NCBI GenBank assembly: GCA_902729315.2
Contig: LR746265.1
Coordinates: 3,080,892-3,144,891 of the forward strand
DNA: 64,000 bases
Origin: Spirodela intermedia
Lineage: Eukaryota; Streptophyta; Magnoliopsida; Alismatales; Araceae
Reading direction: 5' to 3'
Shown here: positions 1-10,630 of the stretch, piece by piece
Layout of the letters: every line of letters begins with the position of its first letter
How positions within the stretch are numbered: the first letter of the stretch is position 1
Notes under the pieces: model-generated
The model's database searches: none
Told to the model about the DNA's origin: nothing
Seen by the model: the letters and a program-made list of their open reading frames with translations, nothing else
Translations under genes and position numbers: made by a program

Positions 1-452
1 AATAGTCCTACGATGTTGCGATTGATTGGAGGAGAAGGAATGGGATGGATTACGCCAAGCTGAGTCCTGAGTTTATCAACCATAGGGTCTTCCTGAAAGT
101 TGGTGAAATTTGACGCCACCTGAAGTGGCTCCTGTGACAAGTCTTCATAGCTCAGTTTGCCAGGGAGGCGCTTACCAGCTACCAAATTCTGGCTCTTGAC
201 ACTCAGTCTGACAGGATTGTGCATAGGTTTACCATTTCCATTGTCAGGTGAACGAACAGATGCATGGCACCTCAACCCTATCCTACGCCCGTTGTGGTAG
301 AGAAAACCAGAGCGTACTCTTGCTATCTGGCAATCTGGTAAAAAGCCTCTGAGTGACCCACTATCTGCAGCCTTCCGAGGGCATCTAGCCGGCAGGACGC
401 AGAAAAACTCAAGGTAATAGGCGTTCGTGGAATCATTCACTGTCCCGAACAT
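1..452 (-). CDS. Unrecognised protein, N-terminal part, truncated by window edge
   Basis: The minus-strand frame stays open from an in-frame TGA near 693 down to base 1, about 230 codons, which is much longer than chance in this composition. The first in-frame ATG is at 452-450 and gives about 150 residues before the window ends. The start region is rich in Arg, Ser and Cys, as in an organelle transit peptide. It is followed by conserved-looking stretches such as KLSYEDLSQEP, NFTNFQEDPMVDKLRTQLG and HPIPSPPINRN. No known domain is recognised. Coding upstream of the ATG is possible, because the frame is open to about 690 and an acceptor-like gggttcag lies there. The C-terminus or next exon is outside the window. 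I am fairly sure it is coding and unsure of its start and function. Confidence 0.55.
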   Translation of the reverse strand, partial: MFGTVNDSTNAYYLEFFCVLPARCPRKAADSGSLRGFLPDCQIARVRSGFLYHNGRRIGLRCHASVRSPDNGNGKPMHNPVRLSVKSQNLVAGKRLPGKLSYEDLSQEPLQVASNFTNFQEDPMVDKLRTQLGVIHPIPSPPINRNIVGL

Positions 453-1720
453 ATAGAAGAGAGAATCCCACCGCCCCAAACTGAATACGGGCGAGGCGGT
501 CAGCCAGAAATGTGCCTTCGAGCATGTATCGGTAGACAGTTTTGACGTTTTCAAAAGCCAAATGAGGTTGCAGAAAGCACGGATTTCTGCAGGTCTACTG
601 TAACAGTTAACGCCGAATTCCACTCGACTAGGTTCCAAGGTGATTCTGAACCCAAAATTCAGCGTGACGGATGAGAAAACCAATCAATTCCAAAGGAAAA
701 TCCCGGACTCCACGCTCACCGCGGTCGAATAAGGATGTCCTGTCGGCAGACGAAAATCAGAAAATTTCACCTTGGGGATTCCCCATGCCCGCCAGAACAT
801 TATCTATAAATCTCCGACGAAGAGAGCAGTGAACGAAGATCGATTCCCCCGAGTCGCCGACAACCAACTCCCCCCCCAGTCGGGCGGATCGGGCATGACA
901 GTAGCCAACAACTTTCCGACCCCGTTCCCTGTTCCGAAACAGGGACGTTCGTCGCCCGACGCTGCGGCCACAGAGGAAGAGTCGGCAGGAGAGAACCGAG
1001 AATGCCGCCAAGGAAGCGGCGAAGAAAGGCGGTTCGCTCTCTCGGGGAGAGAAAGAATTCGAGTTTGGGATGGAGATGACGAGGGCGACGGGTGGATCCA
1101 AATGGCCGCACGCTGTGGCGCGCGCCATCCCGAACCTCCGCCATTCCTCGCTCTCCGGAGACAGAGATGCCCAGTCGACCCCCCTACCCCCCCCCCCACG
1201 AGGAACGCGTGGATACCGCCGCTTTGGCGTCACGTGCCCCACCCATATCTTTCCGCCTGACAATATTTTTCCTATATAAATTTAAAATACATTAGGACCA
1301 TATTTTCACAAATATCCGTAAATGTTTCATAATTTTTTATAATTTAAGACGAAGTCGAAATAATAGCGTGCGGTCGTCGTCACCTCTCGCTGATTTCAAA
1401 CATTTTCCATTTTTTATTTATTTATTATCTACCGCCAAGTAAAAACCAATTTCATGCTTCACATCAAAAAATATTATTTAATTAAGAAAGAGAAAATCGT
1501 CAAGCACGACCAAATGATGTCAATATTTATATTAATGCGTATATTTCATATATTATATTAAAATTTGACAATGTAAACTGGGGAATGTCCGAATTAAAAA
1601 AAAGTTTAATTAAGGCAGGAACCTTGGTATAAGAAATTGGATTAAAAACGTATTTCATTATTTATAAATATATATATCGATTATTATCATTATTCCAGGT
1701 GGGGCCCGCCACATGTTAAT
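453..1720. other. Intergenic: GC-rich leader then AT-rich spacer
   Basis: From about 760 to 1260 the DNA is GC-rich and open in several overlapping frames on both strands, with C runs near 1180. None of these frames gives a recognisable protein, so I read it as the 5' leader or promoter of the minus-strand gene to its left. A G-box core CACGTG lies at 1231-1236. From 1265 to 1690 the DNA is strongly AT-rich with no gene. Confidence 0.5.
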
Positions 1721-1811
1721 GGCCCTCCTCTAACACAGAATTCGGACCATTGAGCCCAGGTAATCCGTCCAAGCTACAGGACCACTAGTCCCGCTCATTG
1801 GAAAGGTGGCG

Positions 1812-1924
1812 GGCCCATTAACGCCGCTGACCAGAAGTGCGAGGGGGACCAACGGGAACCTCCAAGTTTCATAAAAAAGGCCGGATCAGACGGCTCAAGA
1901 AAAGTAAAACCCTAGCAAACCCTA
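1812..1924 (+). promoter_or_regulatory. Site II plus two telo-box motifs upstream of PPR gene
   Basis: GGCCCA (the TGGGCC site II motif read on the other strand) is at 1812-1817. Two AAACCCTA telo-boxes are at 1907-1914 and 1917-1924, 105-122 bp before the ATG at 2029. This pair is the known promoter signature of plant ribosomal-protein and organelle-biogenesis genes, where TCP and telo-box-binding factors act. A transcription start between the telo-boxes and the CT-rich leader at 1928-1945 is an inference. Confidence 0.6.
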
Positions 1925-2028
1925 GCAGTCTCTCTCCAGCTCTCACTCGTCGCTCCTAGCTTCAGTTTAAGTTCTTCCTCGTCTGTTACCAGTCGGAGCG
2001 AGGGCGAGCGCCCGGAGAAAGGGGGAAA

Positions 2029-3261
2029 ATGACCAACGTCGCCGTCATGTTTCGTCGCCATCGCTCTCCCCTGCTCCGTTACCTTCGTCTTCTGTCGTCT
2101 TCATCGGCCTCGCCGCCGCAGACTTCGTCGTCCGCGACGGCGGCGAAGAAGAAACTCAGGGATGAACGCGATGCGGTGAAGTCCCTGTCCCTGCTGTCGT
2201 CCATTTCCGACTCTGATTCACCTGCCGCCGCCGGCCGCTACGCGGTAGAGCTCGTGGTCAAGCGCCTCGCAAAGTCCCGCAATTTCTCTGAAATAGAAAA
2301 TCTGATCGAGTCCCGGAAGAGGGAGCCCATGATCACCCAGGAGCCCTACGTCGTATCTATCATCACAGCGTATGGCTACGCTGGAATGATCGATCATGCC
2401 ATCCGCACCTTCGACGAGATGGACAAGCATGGCGCACCCCGGACAGTTCTATCTTTCAATGCGCTCCTCACTGCCTGTAATCACACGGGCAACCACGGCC
2501 GCGTCCCTGAGCTCTTCTCGGAGATTTCTCAGAAGCACGGCATCGTTCCCGACAAGATCTCCTACGGGATTCTGATTAAATCCTTGTGTCAGTCGCGCTC
2601 CATGGAAAAGGTCTATTCGCTGCTGAAGGAGATGGAGGAAAAAGATGTCGAGATCACACCGGTGACGTACACCACTCTGTTGGATACTCTGTACAAGGAT
2701 CAGAAAGCAGCAGATGCGGAAAGGCTGTGGAAGGAGATGGAGAGCAAGGGGTGTTCACCTGATGTAGCGGCTTACAATGTGAGGATCATGTATAACGCCG
2801 TTCATTCTAAACCCGAATCTGTAATCAAGTTGATTGACGACATGGTTTCAGCCGGACTGAAGCCGGACACCATCAGCTATAACTATCTGATCACTTGTTA
2901 CTGCAAGAATGGGCAGCATGAGGAAGCAAAGAAGGTGTACAGGAGTCTCCGGGAAAAGGGTTGCCACCCAAATGCAGCTACATTTAGGAATTTTATGTAT
3001 CTCCTCTGCAAGAACAAGGATTTTGATGCTGGTAGGGAAGTGTGTATGGAAGGTATCAAGAAAAACAAGCTTCCGGATTTTGGACCTCTAAAGATGCTAA
3101 TGGAGGGTCTGGTGAAAAATTCTAAGGTGGAAGAGGCGAAACAGTTGATCAGGCTGGTGAGGAAAAAGTTTCCAGAGAGTTTCCTGTCGAGATGGAAGAA
3201 CGTGGAAGAGAGGCTTGGTTTGGAAATCGAAGATGAACTTCCCCAAGCTGAGGCAGCTTAG
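2029..3261 (+). CDS. Small P-class PPR protein, mitochondrial (At4g36680/At2g18520-like)
   Basis: This is an intronless 410-residue protein. Residues 1-45 form a mitochondria-like presequence (Arg, Ser and Ala rich, few acids). About eight to nine tandem 35-residue P-type pentatricopeptide repeats follow, with signatures such as SYGILIKSLCQ, TYTTLLDTLYK, AYNVRIM and SYNYLITCYCKNG. There is no E or DYW tail. Length and sequence match the small mitochondrial PPR group of Arabidopsis At4g36680/At2g18520, related to PPR336, several relatives of which are mitoribosome-associated. The expected role is RNA or ribosome binding in the mitochondrial matrix. The start is the first ATG after a 5' leader holding telo-boxes, a promoter type shared with translation genes. 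The family call is firm; a place in the ribosome is inferred. Confidence 0.93.
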   Translation: MTNVAVMFRRHRSPLLRYLRLLSSSSASPPQTSSSATAAKKKLRDERDAVKSLSLLSSISDSDSPAAAGRYAVELVVKRLAKSRNFSEIENLIESRKREPMITQEPYVVSIITAYGYAGMIDHAIRTFDEMDKHGAPRTVLSFNALLTACNHTGNHGRVPELFSEISQKHGIVPDKISYGILIKSLCQSRSMEKVYSLLKEMEEKDVEITPVTYTTLLDTLYKDQKAADAERLWKEMESKGCSPDVAAYNVRIMYNAVHSKPESVIKLIDDMVSAGLKPDTISYNYLITCYCKNGQHEEAKKVYRSLREKGCHPNAATFRNFMYLLCKNKDFDAGREVCMEGIKKNKLPDFGPLKMLMEGLVKNSKVEEAKQLIRLVRKKFPESFLSRWKNVEERLGLEIEDELPQAEAA

Positions 3262-4776
3262 TTCTGTAACCGAGCCATGAGTAGAGACTACGGTAGTTCA
3301 AGAGAGGGGGTAACTTTTGCAAAGGGATCTCATCATCTAGTGACGAGGTATCTTTTCATTTCTATTGTCCAACACCACTCATGAACGCGGCAATGGTTCT
3401 GCTAGTTGAACCGTAGTTGACGGTTTCCTAAATTGAAACCCTCAGGAGAGTTTACAATTTGAGATCGACGATGTCGTGCTTCTTCTGTATTTTTCCGTTG
3501 ATTTCAATGGGGTACTGTGCTTAAAAATATTCTTATTTGTAGTTTCCAATTTAGTTAATCCATTAGATATTACTGCCATCTTGCCTATGATTCAAGAAAA
3601 ATAGAACAATTGACTGTGGAAATGTATGCTGTAATCAGACTCATAATACGAATATTTCTGAATTCTAAAGTTGAATGGCAATATGACGTTGCGGAGATCC
3701 TTGCGAGCTGACCCAGATTATTTAGTTTTTAATGGTTAAGTTGAATTTCTTCTATTACTGGCTCTCGGTTTTTTTGTATGATCAAAATGAACTTTTTTTA
3801 CCATTTTTTCCGAGAAAAGCGTAGGTCTAAGACAATACTAAAACTTCGAATTTTTATTTTCAATACATCATACGGGTAAACTGTCATCTGCTCGACTTTC
3901 TAAAATCAGTTCTTTATCAGTCTCTAACTGTTGAGCACCCTCACTAATTCCTAACTCACTCACGTTTTTTTGCCGCGGATCGGCTAAGATTTCGATCACA
4001 TTTCACTCTGCTGTTCTCTTTTTGAAGCTCTGTTTATTCTTCTGGTCAGTTCAATCCTATTTTCTATTTTGTATTTTAATCTCATCCTCGTCGAGTACTT
4101 TTCTCTTAAATTTGTGATTTGCAAGCTGCTTCATATTCTGGTTTATTGCAATTATCTAAATGCTTGTCATTAGTTTACGTTGTCCCCCCCCAATGCATCT
4201 CGCAGTGTGCATTTATTTAGTTATTTCGTTTTCTAAATACTTGATTTTTTATTTTAATCGTTGCATTTCGTGAAATTTTCGTGCAATTTCATTTTCACCT
4301 CGAGATGCTGTTCATTGGGCGTCTTGGCATCAGCCACCTTTTAAACTTTGGCCGGAAAAGAAGAGTTGACCGGGTCTAGGATGATTAGATTGAAAGCTTG
4401 GAGTTGTCCCTGTGGCAGTGCTCTTTCGTCTCTCTTCTCTCTCTCTCTCTGTAGCTAGCCACTGGTCCATATTCCGGGCTCTGAAGAAAAAGGGCACAAC
4501 ACCACCCTCCTGACATTTTAGAGAGAAACAGAGGAGGGTCATGGTAATTAGACGAGGAAGTAGCAGAAACGGGGGGCTTCTTGATTAGCCGTCGCATGGT
4601 TCCCATAAAACCGTCTCTAATTTATAGTAATCGCCTTCCTGAATCTCCTTTCCTATGCTCTCTCGGTGACGGTCGCCTTGGTATATACCACATGCCCATC
4701 ATTCGTAGGCCTCTGAGGAGTCCATTCCCGGTGATCCCACCGTCTTCCCCTGGTTTTTCTCATGTGCAGCCACGAG

Positions 4777-4813
<37 letters not shown>

Positions 4814-5400
4814 GCACGGAGACAGGGAGACAGAGAGACAGAGAGATTCTCTCTCTGGAGGGATCGCACCCATGAGACAGGATGGGGCCAGGGCCGGCGG
4901 AGCTGGCGGAACAGTAAACCCTGAACGGGGAGCTTCGTCTTTTGCACAGTAAGAGGAGGGTTTTTTGTCCATTGGCGATAGAGAGTGAGAGAGAGAACGC
5001 TATGCTCTGCGGGCCTTGTCGTAGCTCGTACTAAACTGGGGGCCACCTTCCTTCCGATGGGCGTCTCCCCTTTCCGGTTAGTGACGGAATGGATACACAA
5101 GGGAGAGAATGACCCACCATATCCCTGTCTACAGCAATAAAAAAAAAGGACCGTCGAGTAATCGGATCTCCCCGCCCTGGATTCACCTTTTCCCTCTCTC
5201 TCTCTCTCGCGTTCTCAGTGATGGATTCATGGGCGGAATTGATCACCGTTCAATGGGCATCTGTGAAAGGAGATTATACCAATCCCACATCGCCCTCCTC
5301 TCCCTCCCTGCTCTGGATGAAAACAATGTTTTCCATGCAAGAAAGAGGAAATATTTTTGAGGGCAGGGATAGGGAGAGAGAGAGAGAAGGGGAGGGAGAG
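3262..5400. other. Intergenic, no supported gene
   Basis: This holds the 3' flank of the PPR gene, then AT-rich DNA to about 4300, then moderately GC-rich DNA with GA microsatellites downstream of the NPH3 gene. Open frames between 4330 and 5400 are short, overlap on both strands and are low in complexity, so I call none of them. Confidence 0.6.
4782..4811 (+). repeat. (GA)n microsatellite with GACAGA compound tail
   Basis: An uninterrupted AG dinucleotide tract of about 30 bp is followed to about 4850 by an impure GACAGA/GAGA tract and then by a CT tract. It lies between genes. Confidence 0.9.
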
Positions 5401-7892
5401 TCAGCAGAGCCTGGGTAGGCCCCTGCCCTGGAGGTGGGAGGGGCTGGAGACGACCTTGCTGCCGCTCTTGGCCATCTTGGACATCTGGCCTTTCATCTCC
5501 CGGCAAACCTTCTCCAGCTCCGCCACCCGCCACTGCATCATCTGCAGGTTCAGCCGCAGCTCGTCCTTCGCCGCCGGCGGCGAGCGCTCCCCACTCTCGG
5601 ACCCCGGCCCTCGGTGACACGCCGCCGGGCTCGACGCCGCGCTGAGACCGAGAACGTCCGCCGTGTCCTCCCCCTCCTTGCTCTGGATCCTCGTCCTCTG
5701 CGACGCCAGCGCCTGCACGGCGCTCCTCGGGGGGATCCTCGGGTTCTTCGCTAGTTCCTTGCAGGCCTCCAGAGTGAGCTTCTCGTAGTTTATGCACCGG
5801 CACAACCTCGACCTCTCCTCGAACGACAACGCCGGGTGTGACTGCGAAATTATCCCCCACGGACTGCGTTATCCCGATGCGGTCAAATCAGACGGAAAGA
5901 GTAGAGGAGAGAGAGAGCGAGAGGGAGAGGGAGAATCCATCAACTACCATCGATCGAACAGATGCTGGGCATTGAATACGTTGAAAAAGAGGCCTCTCTC
6001 TGTACAGGCAAAGCCAGGGCATGGCAGAACTACAGAGATTCCCACCCATCGAGTCAAACAGGAAAAATCATAAGCACGACTGGCAAAAGAGACTAAGTGC
6101 GGGAGAAGATCGATGTCGGGGAGAAGCTAAGCTGCGAGACGAAGGAAGAACCGATTCGCCGGAGGGTAGTGAAAGAGTCCTTGTTCGAACCGCTGCCAGA
6201 ACCCTTCTGAATACAGCCGCAGGAACCGAGAGTTGATTCGAACTGTCGGAGACAGAGCAGGGTCGCAGTGCTTCGGTGTTTAAAGTCAGAGAATTCGACG
6301 TCTCCACAAACAGGGAAAACATTAATTCGACCGAGCACATCGGAAGCAGGCGGCGACGGCAGAGAAACGAAGAAATCGCGTGCACGATGAATTGAATCAT
6401 CTGGGTATGCGAAATCGATCGATCAAATGGAGATAATTTATGGTGATTGATATATCTATCTGTTGAACGAGCTATGAAGTGCATGTGGTCAGAGAAGAGG
6501 AGCCGCCTCACCTCGAGGTAGATGTCCAGAGCTCTGTAGACACCGTCGAAGCAGTCTCTGGCGGAATCCGGCAAGCTCTCGGCTATGCCGAGAAACTTGG
6601 AAACCCTCAGGCTCTGGTCTGGGGAGATCTCCCGCAGGTACTTGTCCATCAGTCGTCCCACCTTCTTCATCCTCTGAAGGGCCACTCCGCCATCATCCAG
6701 GCTCACGAAGACTCTCAACAGCCTCAACACCAGGTTCACATCATAAACCCCGCCGTCGTGCCCGGAGATCAGGAGATCGTCCAGAGTGGCCTGGTCGAGC
6801 ATGGAGCCTATCAGCCTCTCCAGCTTGTTCCGACAATCCTTGCTCAAGCCCAGGCCGGAGACCACACGAAGAACCCAGAAGAGGCCCCTGCAAGAAAAGG
6901 CTGTCCTCCCCATCAGCACCACGCCGTAGACGGCGGTGTCCGCGAGGCCGCCGTAGGTCGCGGCATCCTCCACGCCTCCGCCGTTGCCGCTACTCGCCTT
7001 CTGCACCGCCGTCTTGAGGTAGTGGAGGAGGAACCTGGTGAGGATGAGGTTCCTGTTCTCGCTGGCGTAGGCGCCGAGTGTCGCGATGAGCTTTTCTATA
7101 ACCTTGGGGTGGAGAATGGTGAGATCGTCGAACCACCATTCCCTGCCGGAGCAGGGCTTGATGCTGTCGGGGGTCTTGGCGGAGGAGGAGAATCTTAGCC
7201 CGTAGGTGTCGGGAGATGAGGAGGAGGAGGAGGATGCGAAGGGGGTGCCCGCCACCAGCGGGATTTCCGAATTCGCCGAGATCTTGCCGAGAAGGGCAGA
7301 GAAGAGCTTCTGGAGGAGGCCCGAATCGTCGGCGGCGTCTATGAAGAGCTCGCAGCTTTTCAGAGAGTCGAGGACTTCTCTCCAGGTCCAGTAGAAGAGC
7401 CCCTCGAGGAAGGTCTCCGTCTGAGCTAGGAGGTTGCAGGCGACCACTTCCTCCGTCATCTCGAGGGCCAAGGCGGCGCAGTGGAGGAGGCTGATGTTCG
7501 ATGGGCTCATATGAATTCTACCATTTCCGTAGCAGAATCTTGCGGCGAGCTCGAATCCGTCGGCCCCACCAGGAAAGTCGGCGATCTCCAGTTCCACGAA
7601 CTCGATCTGCCTCCTCCTCTTCTCCTTTTTAGCCATCCTACTCAGGCTCCCTGAGAACGTGCAGAGGATCCTCTGCAACAGCAGCCACAACAGAAAAAAT
7701 ATATCCACACATCAGGAGATCCGCCACTGCCCCTTCTTGAATTCAAGATTCGATCGATTCAGGCGAGTCGCGCCGGATCACCAAGACTGAAGGACTAGAC
7801 GAAACAGAGAGGAATGAGCCATTTACCTGGTCGAGGAAATACTCGTGCCCGCCATTGATGTAAACCTTGAGGTCACATAGCTCTTCCTGCAT
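5401..7892 (-). CDS. NPH3/RPT2-family BTB protein (At3g22104-like)
   Basis: The exons are 7892-7827, 7672-6512 and 5841-5401, with GT-AG introns in frame, giving 555 residues. The short first exon begins the BTB fold (MQEELCDLKVYINGGHEYFLDQ, minus its ends) and exon 2 completes it through FPGGADGFELAARFCYGNGR. The NPH3 domain runs from about residue 175 to 430, with DDLTILHPKVIEKLI near its start, YGVVLMGR in its middle and LDIYLESHPALS at the second splice junction. A coiled coil (LNLQMMQWRVAELEKVCREM) lies near residue 515. NRL proteins serve as substrate adaptors of CUL3 ubiquitin ligases, the best known in blue-light phototropin signalling and auxin transport. The closest remembered relative is At3g22104. 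The substrate is unknown. CT/GA tracts at about 7929-7947 lie in the leader. Confidence 0.92.
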
Positions 7893-9277
7893 TGTTGCTC
7901 CGCCCTTGGAGGCAGACAGACGAGATACTCAGAGAGAGAGAGAGAGAGTAGTAGCTACCCCGACTATGGCTAGAGATGGATAGAGAGAGAAAGAGGGAGA
8001 TGAGAGAGGGACCGCCCAAGAGGAGAAGGGAAATCTCTTGCCGGCAGCGAGGTTCCGGACTTCAACTTATGTCGCTTTTTTGGCCGGGGACCTGGTCTTT
8101 ATCCGGCCATAAGCCATGAATTTGACGAGGGGTGCGCGTCGCTTGAGTAATCGTCGTTTTTGCTGCTCCAGCGTCGTGGAAGCCCGTTCTGGCGCCGGAA
8201 GCCATCCCCCCCTCCCACGCTGGTTATTCTCGGGCAGCCTTTGTCATCTACTGCCGAGGTAGGCCCCCGTCCCCCCCGCCGCCCTTCGCCCATGTGAGCC
8301 GACTGGGCAGAGGCGTGGCGTAGAGGGAGGGAGATGGAGATAGGAAGAGAGGCCACCCGTCCCCTCTACGCGGTGTCCGAGACGAAAAGGCGGCCCTCCT
8401 GGTTCGCAACCTGCCACAGCTCAGTTTCTCCGCAGCCGGACAAATCATACATTTTGGGGGATGAATGTCCCTTCTGTTAGGATCCTGATGGGCGAGAGAG
8501 ATCAACTGCGAGTACTCTCCCCAGCCGCGCTGGTCACAGTGCACGGGGAGATCCATCACCTTCCTCCATTAGGGTAACGGATGGATGAAGACGACGATAA
8601 CTCTTCTCTCTCTCTATCCGTGCACCTGCATATTCTCTCTCGTGGAAGCGACGGCGATGGTGACAAGAACTTCTTCCTTTTTCGTCGACGTCGAGGCCTC
8701 GGGTACTTCCAACTGCGCGGGTTCAGCGGGTTCTGGCTGATTCCGATTAGCCCGTGCCATCATCTTCATAGACAATCGCGATAGGCCTTCACATGCCCCC
8801 ACCCGCCCCGTTTAAACGCTAACGGAATTTTAAACAGGCCTGTTAATTCCACCGGTCTACTAGAACTCCGTCCGGCCGCCGGAGGTCAACCCGCTGCCCC
8901 TTCACGGGCGCAATCGGTTCGTCGTCGGATCCTTCCGGGTAGGCTTGCGGGTAGGAAGAAAACAACGCTCGACGCATCATCTCGTCGTAGGCCGCCGGGC
9001 CTCCCATGTGGCTGGAGGCAGCGAAAACGGGCTCCTAGCGGGCGCGGGGCCCAGCTTACGGCCCGGTTCGTACACGTGGGCCCGCCTGGGCAGTGTTACT
9101 AATAATCTGGAGCTCGGTCTCGTCCGATTCTAAAAAAAATATTCGTTTAGCCCACAATGGGCCGCCCAAACAACTGGGCCTGAGCCTAGTGGCCCCACGA
9201 GCACGCCGACCACGCCACGAAGACCGCTCGATTATTAGCTACAGGACAAACCAGACCGTTGTGGCCACGTGGGACCG
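7893..9277. other. Intergenic, NPH3 5' flank and GC-rich spacer
   Basis: A GA tract (about 7929-7947) and GC-rich DNA lie upstream of the NPH3-family ATG. Frames at 8100-8560 and 8945-9305 are shadows of GC-rich DNA with no protein likeness. G-box cores CACGTG are at 9073-9078, fused to a GGGCCC site II-like motif, and at 9266-9271. Confidence 0.55.
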
Positions 9278-9577
9278 TCCGATAATTGGGGCTTCTCCTC
9301 TGTAAGCACCCTCTGAAAAGAAATACGTGGAAAAACAAGATTATGGAATCGCACGTGCGAACGGGAAACGCCATTAATTTCCCTGTGTTAAAAAAATATT
9401 ATAAAATTATTAATGCATTTTTCACCATCCGATAATTGGGACTTCTCCTCTGTAAGCACCCTCTGAAAAGAAATACGTGGAAAAACACGATTATGGAATC
9501 GCACGTGCGAACGGGAAACGCCATTAATTTCCCTGTGCTAAAAAAATATTATAAAATTATCAATGCATTTTTTCACC
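9278..9577 (+). repeat. Tandem duplication, two 150-bp units
   Basis: Unit 1 is 9278-9427 and unit 2 is 9428-9577, with a period of exactly 150 bp. The copies differ at about four single bases and one T insertion, so the duplication is recent. Each unit carries TACGTGG (first at 9324-9330) and the perfect 12-bp palindrome TCGCACGTGCGA (9349-9360 and 9499-9510). Each ends in an AT-rich stretch. It lies about 1.1-1.35 kb upstream of the VPS41 start codon. Confidence 0.93.
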
Positions 9578-10630
9578 GTTAATTAAAAAAAAAATCACAT
9601 ATTCTTTGAGAGTGATCCAACTCGAATGAGCCCAAGTATACTTACGTGGAATTTCCACATAAAATGTTTTTAGTTAGTAGTTAGCCCTTTTAGTATTATT
9701 TTTCCCCTCGTAAATAATTTGATGACTTTAGGGTCTTTATAAAAAAATCATTTAAAACACGATAATTAAAATGAAATATACCGATTATTTAACATAGTTA
9801 TCATTGTGCATCTGTAAATAAATCCCTTCATTCTTATCGATAAAATAAATAAGTGGTGTGTATAAGTATCTTGATATTTTCGTATAAAATAATTTCTACC
9901 ACATTTATAGTCATCCCTCTCGAGTTTGTTTGACTAATTAATTTCTGTTGCGATTTATAAAATATATAAGCGGAAGTGAATTTGTACACAGTAGCGACGA
10001 CTTTTAAAAAAATATTTAGTCCAACAATATCACGTATTGAACATAAAAAAATATTTTTTATTTTAATAAAAATAAATACATATTATTTAAAGTCAGACCT
10101 TGCGACAACTGTGGATTTACCATGTAATTTTATGATTCCAGGGATGTCCACGTGGAAATGCGTTCGTGTCCGGCGTTCGTGTAATTATATCATATCGAAG
10201 GCTTACGAGTGGAAAAGTTCGTAGAAGTAGCAGACTGGGCCGGACATCTGTGTTTGAAAATGGGCCGGGCTACCCAATTATTCGATCGGCTCATCATAAA
10301 TATCAATTATTCACGTTATAATTAATGTAAAAATCATAAAAATATAAATAATGTATTTGTGCTCTGGGTGGCGAGGTTTCTGTTGTTGGCGGGGTTGAAG
10401 TGGCCTCGCAGACGAGGGGGAGATTCCTGCTGGGGAGATCGGGAATTGGGCGAGTCACAGAAGGGGGGGCGCGCAGAGCGACCGATTGGGGGAGGGAAAG
10501 GTCATCGACGTTTGCGTCCGCTCCGGCAGTAATAGAAGGATCGTCGGATCTCTCTGTTTTGTCGCGTCCCGGTCGACATTCTCTGTTGGGGAAAGAGAGC
10601 AGCTGGGGGGCTCGGGCAAGAGTGCCAGGC
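9578..10630. other. AT-rich spacer and VPS41 leader
   Basis: AT-rich DNA without a gene runs to about 10340 and contains a CACGTG at 10149-10154. From 10350 to 10630 the DNA turns GC-rich and is probably the VPS41 promoter and 5' UTR. An ATG at 10349 opens a 15-codon frame that would be an upstream ORF only if transcription starts before it. Confidence 0.5.

Noticed and set aside
757-1263. Overlapping open frames on both strands, the longest 168 codons on the minus strand
   Set aside because: The DNA is GC-rich and several frames are open at once. The translations are low in complexity, with Gly, Pro and Arg runs and no family likeness. More likely a leader or promoter.
5243-5860. 205-codon minus-strand frame over the last NPH3 exon
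   Set aside because: It overlaps the true exon in another frame and is a shadow of GC-rich coding sequence.
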